Source of the DNA: Antilocapra americana
Taxonomy: Eukaryota > Chordata > Mammalia > Artiodactyla > Antilocapridae
Direction: 5' to 3'
DNA: 64,000 nucleotides
Assembly (NCBI GenBank): GCA_007570785.1
Contig: ML664161.1
Span: forward strand, 3,260,919 to 3,324,918
Shown here: positions 34,601 to 46,404 of the stretch, in pieces
Numbering within the stretch: the stretch's first letter is position 1
Layout of the letters: each line of letters begins with the position of its first letter
Translations under genes and position numbers: made by a program
The notes under the pieces: generated by a model
Database searches by the model: none
What the model saw: the letters and a program-made list of their open reading frames with translations, nothing else
What the model was told of the DNA's origin: nothing

Positions 34601-35361
34601 AAAACAAACCTTATTCCTATTTCTAAAATGTTATTTATCATTACATTCAATATTTTCATTCCATTTTCTCAGATTAAGTTTTTTAAGGATTCTATAGAAT
34701 CACATACTTCAAATTCTGGGACAAGAGCTATGCTGTATTTTCAAAGCTAAGATTCTAAATTTTATTTTATCCTTGTCGGTTGCTGATGAACTAAATTAAA
34801 AACCAAAACAATTATATTTTGTTCTGACATGAAAATTTTCTGTGCTGTCCACATCAAGCAGTTATTGGGTATCATCTTTCCCCCATCTTCCCCACCCCAG
34901 GAAGGAGCACAACCATGAATGAGGTATCTCTCTTTAGCTGAGGAAAATTCCTGGAAAGCTTTACAGCTAAAGGCACTCAGCCTGGAGCATCCTTGCATCT
35001 GGGGAAATAAGCCCAGGTAATTACCTAAGGGGAATCTAGAGAGTGGATCACAACATCACTGACATTCCACTTTACATTTCCTGGAAACATTTTTTAAATA
35101 AAAACTTCCAGAGACAGCAACTACAAGATTGTGATGGACTTTTTTTTTTCTGGGGAGGAAAGTCACAAGTGGTAATTGGGTGGAAAAAACTACAGTATCT
35201 GTCATGACAACTGGTCTTGGGCCACAGTCGGTACCAGAATTTTCTTACTTTACAGTTCATTTCAGATTCCCCTCATTTCCAGCTCATTTCTCTGGGGTCT
35301 GGGTGGCTTCTCTAGTCCAATTACCTCAAACTCTTTTCTCTGAGGAGTGTTAGTCACTGGC
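34601..35361. other. Single-copy DNA, no gene recognised
   Basis: Slightly richer in G/C than its surroundings around 34860-35040, but no open frame above 78 codons and no repeat recognised. It ends in a short TG-rich run beside the next SINE. Confidence 0.45.
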
Positions 35362-35605
35362 TCTGTGTGTGTGTATGTGTGTGTGAAGTCATGCACTCAG
35401 TTGCTCAATTGTGTGGGACTCTTTGTGAGCCAATGGGCTATAGCCCACCAGGCTCCTCTGTCCATGGGATTTTCCAAGCAATATTAGTGGAGCAGGCTCT
35501 CATTTCCTCCTCAAGGGTATCTTCCTAACCCAGAGAGCAGACACCTGGGTCTCCTGCATCTCTTGCAGTATAAGGTTGATTCTTTATCGCTGAGCCACCT
35601 GGAAA
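35362..35605 (-). mobile_element. Bov-tA SINE
   Basis: Left tail region with TG repeat, gtgtgggactctttgtgagc in the middle, tRNA-like head cgctgagccacctggaaagc at the right. gtcactggc (35353-35361) and gccactggc (35606-35614) may be the target duplication. Confidence 0.88.
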
Positions 35606-35614
35606 GCCACTGGC

Positions 35615-36337
35615 CACTATGCCATTATTAAACAATGACTGCTGAACTTGTCTATTTACCATCAAAATCAGGCAAAGTTGTATTAAGAGGTGACCAAGAA
35701 ATTATTTAGAAGAAAACTGATTTCTCTTTAACGCCACCCAATCATTATGTGACAGCAATCAATACCTCTTGATTATTAAGGGTCTGGTTTTAAAAGGTTC
35801 AGGTATAAATTTCAGCAACATTTCTGGTTTGACTAAGTGTTACGCTTTCTCAGAAAAACACATAGTATATGGGGGAAATGAATACATTCAGATTTCATTT
35901 TTGCTATGCATTTAAGATGGAAAACCAACCTGTGAAAATAAAACTACCACCATTATAAAAATGAGTGCTTTTGATAAATGCATACATGTAGGGGAGCAGA
36001 ACTTGCTACCCTCAAATATATCTCTTTGGTATATTAATTTTTTAAAGTTGGTTGCTTTCTAAGAAACATCAGACATGGGCGAACTCTGAAAATTACATGA
36101 GAATTATATTTCTGTAATAGTCACTTACATGTAAAAGAGGACTCTCCATTTGCAAGAGTGTGTTCCTATCTGTAATAGAAAGAGGAAGATGACCAAATCT
36201 TTATCAGAAACCAAATCTTTATCTCTAATCAGGGGAGAAGGCAGTGAATTAAATCTGCATAACAACTTTACGCTTTTTATTTTTACTGTGCTTTTCCTGG
36301 TAACTTCCCATAATTGACTCTCTCCACCCTAAATATC

Positions 36338-36374
<37 letters not shown>

Positions 36375-37024
36375 ATTTGTCTTTAGCAGAGGAAAGTTTG
36401 TAAAGTGAAGTCTTTAGCTATTTTGGCAAGTTACTCAGTTTTCCTGAATCTTACCCTTGTATTACATACAAGTTATTAAACTTTTATTTGATTTTTTTCT
36501 GTTAATCTGTCTCAGGTCAATTTAATTTTTAGACCATTCAGAAAAATCTAAAAAGGTAAGGTAAAATTTCTTCCTCCCTGAAACACACAAACAGGTCATA
36601 ATTATTAATGAAGCAGTAGGAGTGTAAAAGCTGTTAGCGCAGCTTTAAAAATGATAGGGATTGCAGAACAGGTGGAAGGAAGAGAAATATCAGTTAGAGG
36701 AACCCTAAGCCAGAATGAAGACTGACTCCCTGATGAAATGGAAACACAAATATATTTATTCACCAGATAAACTATTTTATGCATTTGGCAATGATTTTTT
36801 TCATTTGTGTCTGGAAAGAGATATTTTAAATATCAAGCTCTATTTCCTCATGTGGTTAGATGAAAGTTGTTGCAAAAGCTTTTGTCTTTTGCCTCCTCAG
36901 TGCTGTTGCCTACTGTTTAAAATAATCTGAATTCTTATATGGCAGAGTAGCTCAGCAAGATCTTTGATATTTTGTGTAGTCATTTACCAAGATTCACAAA
37001 TTTTTGGTGTATAATTTCACAAAT
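35615..37024. other. Single-copy DNA, no gene recognised
   Basis: AT-rich, no recognised repeat except a TG microsatellite. The longest open frame, 71 codons at 36715, has no recognisable domain. Confidence 0.45.
36339..36371. repeat. (TG)n microsatellite
   Basis: About 16 TG units. Confidence 0.95.
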
Positions 37025-38020
37025 CAGTTCAGTTCAGCTCAGTCGCTCAGTCGTGTCCAACTCTTTGCAACCCCATGAATTGCAGCACGCCAGGCCTCCC
37101 TGTCCATCACCAACTCAGGGAGTCTACCGAAACCCATGTTCATGGAGTCAGTGATGCCATCCAGCCATCTCATCCTCTGTCATCCCCTTCTCCTGGTCCC
37201 AATCCTTCCCAGCATTAGGGTCTTTTCCAAAGAGTCAACTCTTCACATGAGGTGGCCAAAGTATTGGAGTTTCAGCTTCAACATCAGTCCTTCCAATGAA
37301 CACCCAGGACTGATCTCCTTTAGAATGGACTGGTTGGATCTCATTGCAGTCCAAGGGACTCTCAAGAGTCTTCTCCAACACCACAGTTCAAAAGCATCAA
37401 TTCTTTGGTGCTCAGCTTTCAAAACTGTCCAACTCTCACACCCCTACATGACTACTGGAAAAACCATAGTTTTGACTAGACGGACCTTTGTTGGCAAAGT
37501 ATTGTCTCTACTTTTCAATATGCTATCTAGGTTGGTCATAACTTTCCTTCCAAGGAGTAAGCTTCTTTTAATTTCATGGCTGCAATGACCATCTGCAGTG
37601 ATTTTGGTGCCCCCCAAAATAAAGTTTGACACTGTTTCCACTGTTTGCCCATCTATTTCCCATGAAGTGATGGGACCAGATGCCATGACCTTACTTTTCT
37701 GACCTTTGAGCTGTAAGCCAATTTTTTTTCACTTTCCTCTTTCACTTTCATCAAGAGGCTCTTTAGTTCCTCTTCACTTTCTGCCATAAGGGTTGTGTCA
37801 TCTGCATATCTGAGGTAATTGTCATTTCTCCCTGCAATCCTGATTCCAGCTTGTGCTTCTTCCAGCCCAGCATTTCTCATGATGTACTCTGCATATAAGT
37901 TAAATAAGCAGGGTGGCAATATACAGCCTTGATATACTCCTTTTCCTATTTGGAACCAGTCTGTTGTTCCATGTCCAGTTCTAACAGTTGCTTCCTGACC
38001 TGCATACAGTTTTGTCAAGA
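37025..38020 (-). mobile_element. BovB LINE, 3' part, minus strand
   Basis: Reversed tail cagttcagttcagctcagtc at the left. The copy reads back through the post-RT region and the YADD box (reverse complement near 37795-37815) to the RT motif region, and stops at gcatacagttttgtcaaga. A SINE follows directly. Confidence 0.94.
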
Positions 38021-38144
38021 CAGCAGTGAAAGTGAAAGGGGTAATCACTCTGTCATGTCCCACTCTTTGTAACCCCATGGACTGTAGCCTACCAGGCTTA
38101 TCTGTCCATGGAATTCTCCAGGCAAGAATATAAGAGTGGGTAGC
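38021..38144 (-). mobile_element. Bov-tA SINE, left part (split by LTR)
   Basis: Tail half of a reversed Bov-tA (cactctgtcatgtcccactc ... gcaagaatataagagtggg) ending in ggtagc. The rest of the SINE continues at 39206 with ggtagccaattcc. The ggtagc is the duplicated target of the inserted LTR. Confidence 0.88.
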
Positions 38145-39205
38145 TGTTGGGAGCCATTCTGGATACACTGCCAGGTGACAAAGTCCAGGCGCAGTAAAGA
38201 AGAAACTGAGAAGCGGTTTCTCTCCAGTATTGGGACCTTCCCTCCTTCCTATTTCTATTCGTTTTTTGTGTGTGGCTAACTTTGTTTCATTCCTTGATGG
38301 CAGGAGTTGCAGGGGCTTCCATGACGAGGTTATGAGAGTCCAGAGAAAAAGAAAAGTGATCCCCTGCCCCAGAGACATTTTCCCAAAATGATTAAATCTA
38401 CTGAGGCCCCTAGCTGATGGGCTCTTAACACTCAGCCCAAGAAGAAGGCCATATTTTACTTAAAAAACAAGTCCTAAGCCCATTGTGACCTGGCTTCATG
38501 AGGAGATTGTTATTGACAACTGAAAGATTTGGATCACATATCAGGAAGATTACAGAAACTGAGTCAATTACGTTTTCTCAAAAAAAGATTGGGACACTAG
38601 AGATATACGCTAGAGATATTTGTGCCCCCGAGAATCTAAAATTAGACAAAAAGAAATATATGAGTTATAATGTAAATGGTTTCTAGGTAGATTGTAAAAA
38701 ACTTACCTCTGCCAGAAATAGTCTTATAGGTAGGTGGTAAACAAACTGCCACTGAGGATGGCTACACTGTAAAAAACCCTTGGCCTTAGCACAAGTGTTC
38801 ACTTAAACAAGACGCTGTATTTACTGAAGTAGCAGGCTGTACAGAATAAGTAGATGGAATAATATGATTCATAGGCCATGTTTGGTAGAATAAAAATAGG
38901 TTTCAGAGTAAACATGTGACTAAAATGTAACAAAGGACTAGTAAAAAACCTTTAACACATCTGAGAATCAGGGGATGTTGATCTGAACGGGAAAATATTA
39001 CAAGAATCATTATGTAGAACAAAAAATGTACTATATTAGTAGAAACAAACAGCAATAAAGTGCGGCTGTCTTTAGCCCGTCAAGAGACTCCGTGTGATTC
39101 CTTCCCTCAGTTCCCTTCCTCCTAAACCTAACCCTAACCCTACTCCTTCTCCTCGCTGATGCCACTCATCCATTTGGGCACTCCCGAACCTGAAGGACTC
39201 TGGCA
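38145..39205 (+). mobile_element. Solo LTR, ERV class II (ERVK-like)
   Basis: A 1061-bp segment starting TGTTGGGAGCC and ending CTCTGGCA, that is TG...CA. It splits a Bov-tA SINE exactly between two copies of ggtagc (38139-38144 and 39206-39211). A 6-bp duplication is typical of class II (beta) retroviral integration. A poly-A signal AATAAA is at 39054-39059, followed by an R/U5-like region with gagactccgtgtgattcc. No internal retroviral sequence is present, so it is a solo LTR. A run of CCTAAC/CCCTAA units lies at 39121-39142 within U5. Confidence 0.85.
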
Positions 39206-39315
39206 GGTAGCCAATTCCTTCTTTAGGAGATCGTGCCAACCCAGGGATCGAACCTGGGTCTCCTGCATTACAGAAATCCTGATGTATCATTACACCAACG
39301 AGCTCAGTTGAAACA
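39206..39315 (-). mobile_element. Bov-tA SINE, right part (split by LTR)
   Basis: Head half of the SINE interrupted by the LTR: ggtagccaattccttcttta, then acccagggatcgaacctggg (B-box region) and gtctcctgcattacag, ending near gagctcag. Confidence 0.85.
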
Positions 39316-39735
39316 AAATACCCTGAAATCAAAAATGTTGTACAGGGAACAGCTGATGTTAGGAGTTGGGTAAAAGAGTTTGGAGTTCTTGTTAATGTGT
39401 GGTTCACGCAGTAAAAGCACTCTCTTTAAAGCCTATATGTGCAAATTATGTTAAATTGCAGGGTTTAATACAAATATTTAGTCTTGCAGCACACCACTGG
39501 GGAGATAAAGTTCATTGTGCAGCTGAACATTGTCCAGCAGCATTCAACATTATGAAGTCAATGAAACAGAAAAGACATTGTTATAAAATTCATGACATCT
39601 TTTCATTGGTTACATATCCATAATTTGCATAAAAGTAAACAATAGGTATAAAATAGCAAATTTAAACTTTGAAATGCATGGGGAAAAGGCAGTATTTTAC
39701 TTTTAAGCATTTAGGTTTTTTAAATAGGAACTATA
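39316..39735. other. Region downstream of the MCUR1 pseudogene
   Basis: No recognised repeat. As it lies directly 3' of the pseudogene stop (minus strand), part of it could be copied 3' UTR, but I see no poly-T or flanking duplication to mark its end. Confidence 0.35.
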
Positions 39736-40320
39736 CTATCTCCATAACCAATAAAATCAGTTAGCAGTAAGCATGTAAATACAAGCTGATGAATATTTAG
39801 TTTTATAAAGTTTGCAAGAATCTACAAGGTTTTAAGACCAGCGTTCTCAGTGTCACTCCTGTCTGTTGTGGCCCTATCTTGCTAGGCATGTGATGCTACC
39901 AATATTTTCCTAGTTTTATGTACCTTCCTTTCACTCAGTGAATACCATATTTTTCTTTTTAATGCAACTCTTTCCTGGATTGAAGATGAATTTTTTGGGG
40001 GGGAAGGGGGACATCTATTTTGGACTTTGATCACTTCATCTATTACTTGATGCTTTAACCAGTGTCATTTAGTTTTTTTTTTTTTTCCTTTTCTACTTTG
40101 TGGGCTAATAACTTACTGTTCTCCAAAATAATCATATCCGTTTTCAGAATAGCAATCTCAGACATTTTCTGAGAAGCCATCAGCTGCATTTTGATGATCA
40201 CATCTTTGTAGGTGACATCCTTGTTTGTCATATATGATCCACTCGAATGAAGGTACATTTCTACTTGGTGAGTAGTAAGCAAACTGAGGCATGAGTGTCA
40301 AAGAAGAGCAGCTTCTTCCC
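39736..40320 (-). pseudogene. MCUR1P: MCUR1 (CCDC90A) processed pseudogene
   Basis: The functional gene encodes a mitochondrial inner-membrane coiled-coil protein that regulates the calcium uniporter. On the minus strand, with frameshifts and stops, the MCUR1 protein can be followed from its conserved domain to its C-terminus. GKKLLFFDTHASVCLL is at the start. Then come VTYKDVIIKMQ, TDMIILENS, a QVIDEVIKV block in another frame, FNPGKS, QDRAT...DR and NAGLKTL. The last block, FYWLW, comes before a TAG at 39736-39738, where MCUR1 normally ends. Blocks from several exons are contiguous without introns, which indicates a retrocopy. MCUR1-type residues (VCLL, DMIILE, DEVIKV, QDRA) distinguish it from the paralogue CCDC90B. 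Upstream homology might extend to about 40420. At least three frameshifts and several stops make it inactive. No poly-A or target duplication identified. Confidence 0.85.
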
Positions 40321-40465
40321 TGAGTAATAGCTCTCCTTTTGTGCTCCAGTGCAGGGGCTAACAGAGGAATTAGCTGTCATGGAGGAAGCAAGAGCTGCAG
40401 CAGCCACCAGGAAACTACATAAATAACACCAGACAAGACAGGCACAATTTGGGTCACCACTTTCT

Positions 40466-40590
40466 TGGGGAAGGGAATGGCTACCTGTTCCAGTATTCTT
40501 TCGATTCAGAACTCCATGGACAGAGGAGACTGGTGGGTTACAGCCCACGGGGTCACAAAGAGTCGGACACAATTGAGCATTTCTTTTCAC
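40466..40590 (+). mobile_element. Bov-tA SINE, 5' truncated
   Basis: Starts ggggaagggaatggctacct and ends gtcacaaagagtcggacaca. Lies just upstream of the MCUR1 retrocopy. Confidence 0.87.
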
Positions 40591-41643
40591 TTTGCCTCTA
40601 TTTTCTGGGTATATTCAAGGCCTGTCCCTATCTAGCTAGACAGTTCCCAGTCTTCAAGTCTTAATAGACTTGAGTCTGGTAATGCAGATCTAATTGATGA
40701 CCTTGAAACATGGTGGTACAAAAGCCTGATGGGACTGTTTGAACAACAGGAAACAAGCAAGCTTCTCACAAAGTTCATTGTAAATTGAAACTGAGCATTT
40801 GCCCAGAAGATAAGATATCCAAGGGAGTTTTTTGCTTTGCCACAAAAAATATTGCAGTGCATTTGTATAGGGGAGTAATATAACTGAGGGGGAAATTAAT
40901 TATTAATTAAAGAAAGGAGATACTTTCAAGAGTTAAAATCTCTTAAATATATCAGAGAGTTGGGACCTAGGTCAAAACTGGAGGGATCAGACTGGGAATG
41001 GGAGAGGCTAGTCTAGACATTGTAAAGGGGATGGCAAGGCTGGGCATGTGGGTTCCAATGTTGTTTTATTGTTTTAATCTTGAATCTTTGCTTTTCTGTA
41101 ACTGGTATTCTTTAAGAGTCTGACAGTTCTTGGATTTGTAATCAGACTATAAGGAGATGACTATATTAATGGCAACAAGTCTTTTAAGTGTATTCCATTG
41201 GAAGGAAAGGCTGCCTGCTAGCTATCTAATGCCAGTGGAATATAGACTAGAGGTCTCACTGACTAGGGTGTTGGCAGAGAATAGCAAGCAATCTGCCTCT
41301 CCACCACGCCTTTACAGTATGAGCAGGAGAGCTCATCACGCTTGTTTTGATTGTGGGCAAACTCCCCAGCACCTTGCTCACTATCTCTGGCAATGGATAC
41401 ATTCACTTTCTACTTTGGCCAGATCTACTGCTTCTCCAAGTCAGAGGAAGTAGGGAGAAGGATAATACTGATCTTCCATCAGCTAATCTTCCCAGGCCAA
41501 TGTAATATAACTGCAGTGTGATAAACTCACTCCACTTTATTCTCAGAATTGATTCTTCCATGCAAAGTCTTTATATTGAAAACTTCTTTCTTTCTCTAAC
41601 TGTTAACATTTATTAATAGCTTCATAATCCTGTTTTGCATTGT
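40591..41643. other. Single-copy DNA, no gene recognised
   Basis: Includes a plus-strand open frame of 98 codons at 41157-41453. It encodes a CX2C-containing stretch (HACFDCGQTPQHLAH) that I could not assign; it has no flanking gene structure and could be chance or an old pseudogene. Confidence 0.35.
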
Positions 41644-41656
41644 TTTGAATGTAAAG

Positions 41657-41856
41657 TGGAGTGAAGTGAATTTGTGAAGTGAAGTGTCTGACTCTTTGTG
41701 ACCCCATGGACTGTAGCCTATCAGGCTCCTCAGTCCATGGAATTTTTCAGGCAAGAGTACTGGAGTGGGTTGCCATTTCCTTCTCCAGGGGATCTTCCAG
41801 ACCCAGGGATCACATTGCAGGCAGACGTTCTACCATCTGAGCCACCAGGGAAGCCC
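41657..41856 (-). mobile_element. Bov-tA SINE with perfect 13-bp TSD
   Basis: Complete reversed copy ending in the head complement gagccaccagggaagccc. The 13-mer tttgaatgtaaag flanks it at 41644-41656 and 41857-41869 without a mismatch, so it is one of the younger SINE insertions here. Confidence 0.94.
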
Positions 41857-41939
41857 TTTGAATGTAAAGACTGGTTTTAAGTTTAAGTAGAGATTTCTTA
41901 TAAGGTTGCTGACTCATCATTTTATCTTAAAGTTGTACA

Positions 41940-42131
41940 TTAAAAATCCACCTGCTATGCAGAAGACACAGGAGATGTAGGTTTGATCCCTGAGTTGGAA
42001 AGATCCCCTGGAGGAGGGCATGGCAACCCACTCCAGTGTTCTTTCCTGGAGAATCCCCATGGACAGAGGAGCCTGGCAGGCTACAGTACATGGGATCACA
42101 AAGAGTTTGACAGGACTGAGTGACTAAGCAT
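41940..42131 (+). mobile_element. Bov-tA SINE, 5' truncated
   Basis: Lacks the first part of the tRNA-like head; begins ttaaaaatccacctgctatg and ends caggactgagtgactaagc. Confidence 0.88.
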
Positions 42132-44069
42132 ATAAGGTATAATATAAAAATATCTTTAGTATTTTCATAAATTTTTTGCAGTTAAAACAATGTGTTCTAG
42201 GTTTTGATTTTTTTAAATATATTTTGAAAACCTTAGTTGATTACTTTAAAATTTTCTCTTTTCATGTGTAGAAGAATTTCTAAGAAGATTTTTTCCAAAT
42301 GAAGCAATTCTTTTCTTCATTCCCAACAAATGCTAAAAATGGTAACTGGCCCTAGTGTCAGTAGAAGTTTTGCTTGTGTAAACTGCCAAATCAGGTCCCG
42401 TGGGTGGAATCTGACAGCTGTATAATGCCATACTCCAAATTTCTCAACAGCTGAGCACAGGAAGAAATTCCATTTGAAGATTTGAAAGTTCAGGAAAGAT
42501 TTAGTTGAGTGGAAGGAAATTACATGACTTGGAACATACATAGGCTTTTTAAACTATTTTTTGTTTTTCTTTGAAAAGTATCAGATTATTTATTTAAGTA
42601 TTTATTATCAGGTAATAAATGATTAAGATCTCAGTTTTACGTTGCTAAGCATATACTGTTTGGCTTCTGCATCTGTCTAATATTCCAGTTTAATGACTGG
42701 AATAATTCATGGCTTCAATAACAATTTTAAAATATTTTATGGTCAGGAATTTATTACCTAAGGAAATAATTTCGTATATTAATGTAGAATCTTGGAAAAA
42801 ACACAAATATTATTCTTATATGTACCTTCTGATGTTAGAATTAAAGATTTCATGATTTTTTTTCAAGTGAAATAGTTTTTTCTCTGGTACTGCTCAAATC
42901 AATTACATTGCTTTTTCATTCATTTGTTAATATTAAATATAAGATATCTGCCAGCAACAGTTAAAAACTAGTAATTCTTAACAATAATAGATAAGATTTG
43001 TGCTCTAGGGTTTTAGTTTACTTCAGTCTATTGAAATAAGTTTTCAAATAATGTGTAATAGGAACTGTTACATAAGGACAGTGTACAGGATTCTTAAAAA
43101 TCAGATAAACCTAGATTAAAATGGTAGCATTACCACTTACACACATAGTAAGTTTACTTATTCAACAATACTATTTTTTAAATTAAAAAGAGATAATGTT
43201 TTTCTGTGTTTAATACATAAGTATTCAGTAAATTTTATCTATTAATTTAGTATTAGAATCAGCTATAATTGTCCACAGCTATACGCCATGAGAGTACAAA
43301 AAATATATCTTTATGATTATCTTGGAAAGCTTCAAAAATTCAGATTTATTTCCCTAGACTTCTAAAGATTAATACAAATTTTCTAACTATTCAAGCATAT
43401 AGATTTTCCAAATGTTGAAATAACACAAGAAATGTCTTAGTGGTTTTTAAGGAATTAATGTGTGTGTATACAAGTGGATGAATAAGAGTCCAACAAAAAG
43501 ATAGAAAATTAGCTTGGATTCAGATAAATTAAATAATTTACATGACATAATCATTAACACAGGAAATGTCAGACTCCCTAAATGGAATAAGAAAGATCAT
43601 GAAAGTCTACCTAGTAGATTGGTCTTGAGAGACTACTAAAAATATTTGACCAACTTCCTTAGATCTCTTATTTTAAAAAGAGATGGGAGCTAAAAAGGAC
43701 AAAAATAAAAATAATTATAGATCCTATAAGAAAATAATAAAATTGTTAATATTCAAATTAAAAAAACAGATAAGAAACATCCACATGCATACATCTGGGT
43801 GAGATAAAAAATAAAAAAGAGAAAAAGCTTTAGGTAAGTTTTCAATCCAAAAAATATATTGGAAAGTGAGTTTGCTGTCAATGTTTTGGGGAGAAGAGTT
43901 GTATATAATTCTAAGTTGACAAGATTTGGAAAAGGGAAAAAGAAATGTTTGATTGACATTTGATAGAAAGAAATGGTGATCTTTCTTTGGCACAAAAATA
44001 ACTTTTGAAGAGTAATATTCAACCTCAAGGAATGGTGAGACAGTTTTGATCTCTACCTTTTCGTACAAC
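42132..44069. other. Single-copy AT-rich DNA, no gene recognised
   Basis: The minus-strand frame of 123 codons at 43724-44095 is the longest open stretch but has low-complexity, phenylalanine-rich composition and no domain, and it runs into the adjacent SINE. Confidence 0.45.
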
Positions 44070-44081
44070 CCAAGGTATCTA

Positions 44082-44290
44082 GGGGTTTCCCTCATAGCTA
44101 AGTTGGTAAAGAATCTACCTGCAATGCAGGAGACTTGGATTCAATTCCCGGATTGGGAAGATACCCTGGAGAAGGAAATGACAACCTACTCGAGTATTCT
44201 GGCCTGGAGAATCCCATGGACAGAGGAGCTTGGCAGGCGACAGTCCATGGAGTCTCAAGAGTTGGACATGACTGAGTGACTAAACCACCA
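44082..44290 (+). mobile_element. Bov-tA SINE with TSD
   Basis: Near-complete copy from ggggtttccctcatagctaa to gttggacatgactgagtgac. Flanked by ccaaggtatcta (44070-44081) and ccaaggcatcta (44291-44302). Confidence 0.93.
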
Positions 44291-44302
44291 CCAAGGCATC
44301 TA

Positions 44303-45254
44303 TTGATGATACGTCCTTTCTCAAATTAAGAGAATTTCTGTTACATTTTAATTCATGCTGAATTATTCCAGACAAAAATGAACCATGCCCATCTAATGTT
44401 TCTGTGTTTCTAAAAAATTTCTGAGGTCCACATTAGCTCTCAAACTGACTTTGTTTATGAGTGAATTCTGCAGAGGGGTTCACAGACACAGGAATTTAAC
44501 ATTGTTATAATTACATTAAAAGGATTCTTTTTATTATGTAGTTTCAGCTAAAGTCATAGTTATGCACACATACTGGAGTGTCATTTTCAGCTGTCTATGA
44601 ATGGGTTGTCCTGGTAACATATCTTTATCTTATAGCCAGAGGCTATCTAAACCCACTGTACCTTCCCAATTCACCAAGTACTTAATACTGAAACTGAAAA
44701 AAACTTGGTATCCTCAGAAATATACTTAGGTGCTCTACAGGCCCTTTTAACAATAATGAGCAGTAAAACCACTCAATTTATAAAGGCAAAACAGCTATCA
44801 GAGTGAAAAAAAATCATTATTTTCTTTTAGCTTAAATTTTACTTGAAGACTATATATATATTTTTAATCAATTTGATTTTGTGCAGAGGGCTACAAATTT
44901 GAAGCTTACTACTACCAGCACTTCAATGTGAACTTTCTTCAGCCCACAGTTTCCTTCTTCAAATGATGTTTTGTTATGTCACAGGCTTATGACATAAGAA
45001 ACAGGCTTCCGATCTTATAAAATTCACAGGCTATAGACTATAGCGGGCTACTGTAAATAAACAGAGAATCATTTATGTCTCTGAAACAGCAAAATATTGC
45101 CTTAATAGATCAGTATGTTACCTGATTCAAGGTCACACCTAATTGTGAGAAAATTATAATTAAGGGATAGTCGATCTAGAAACAGCAATTAATGTATTAG
45201 TATATTATTTATCAACCTCTTGAGATACACATATTTTATTTATATAATATATTT
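44303..45254. other. Single-copy AT-rich DNA
   Basis: No gene or recognised repeat seen. Confidence 0.5.
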
Positions 45255-45376
45255 ACTCCAGGTATTAATACTGGAGTGGGTTGCCATGCCCTGCTCCAGG
45301 GAATCTTTCCGACACAGGGATCAAACCAGTGTCTCTTACCTCTCCTGCATTGGCAAGTGGTTTCTTTACCTCATAT
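45255..45376 (-). mobile_element. Bov-tA SINE fragment
   Basis: Reversed head half only: ggagtgggttgccatgccct, then gacacagggatcaaaccagt and ctcctgcattggcaagtgg. Confidence 0.85.
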
Positions 45377-45403
45377 ACATATACTTACATCTATATACAT
45401 AAA

Positions 45404-45635
45404 CGGGTTTCCCTGGTGACTCAGAAGAATACAGAATCCCTGGTGGTAAAGAATCTGCCTGCAATGCAGAAAACCCAGATTCAGTCCTTGAGTTAGGAAG
45501 ATTCCCTGGAGAAGGGAATGGCTACACATAGATACCCACTCTAGTATTCTTGCCTGGAGAATTCCATGGACAAAAGAGCGTGATGGGCTACAGTCCATGA
45601 TGTCGCAAAGAGGTGAACACGACTAAGTGACTAAC
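45404..45635 (+). mobile_element. Bov-tA SINE
   Basis: Begins gggtttccctggtgactcag. The head carries an extra insertion that repeats the tRNA-like start (ccctggtggtaaagaatctg). The tail is gtgaacacgactaagtgact. Confidence 0.9.
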
Positions 45636-46404
45636 ACTATATACATATGGATACACATATATATTACGTATACATATATTCACAAGTCAAAAGTACAAAA
45701 GTGTATTGATGTATCAGGACCATGATGATCTTCACCTTACTGGCAATGTAAAATACATGTGGTAAGGATTTAAATGATGATGCTATATGTACCACAAGAA
45801 AGACACCAGTCTTATCTTTTAGCTATTTTATAATTTGGCCTTTACAGATCTTCAAGCCTTTCCTGATATCTCTTGATACAAAGGTGCCAAATACTGAAGA
45901 TGCTGATAGCCTCTGCAGAATAGAAAATCTCCTTTAATAGGTTCTTCCCTCAACTGTTCATAACAGATGTATCATGAAAGCAATGAGATTTATTTTTTAT
46001 CAGCACAGTTCAGAAAAAAAAATGAGGTATTTATTAAGCAGAAGAATAACTTAAGGACATATTTAATTACCCTGCAAATTTTACTTAAATACAAGAGGCA
46101 ACAATTACACAGTCAGATAACTAGAAGGACTCATGAAATTCCACAGGGTATATTCATGTAAAGTTTTAATAAAGAAAAAGAATGTAGTATAGCAAGAAAA
46201 TAAAGCACAGACAAATTTCAGAGAAGCCCAATACTTCCTGTTGTATTACTATGGCCTGTTCTCAACTACAGAGAATGCACTCTGTCTTCCAACCATCAAG
46301 ACATATGCATAATGCCTTGATTTCAAGGCATTCACAGTCCTAAACAAGGAGAGGTCTCTTAGTATATCATATAGCCACCATCAGGCTTCATGACCATGTA
46401 GAAA
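45636..46404. other. Single-copy DNA
   Basis: No gene or recognised repeat beyond short TATA/CATA-rich runs near 45636-45685. Confidence 0.5.

Noticed and set aside
37653..38378. Longest open frame in the window (241 codons, minus strand)
   Set aside because: It runs through a BovB RT fragment (YADD box included), a reversed SINE and LTR sequence, so it is a chance fusion across three repeats, not a gene.
39121..39142. Interstitial telomere
   Set aside because: Only a few units, imperfect, and inside an LTR with clear TG...CA ends and a 6-bp duplication.
43724..44095. 123-codon minus-strand open frame
   Set aside because: Low-complexity, phenylalanine-rich, no domain, and it extends into a SINE. 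A chance frame in AT-rich DNA is more likely.
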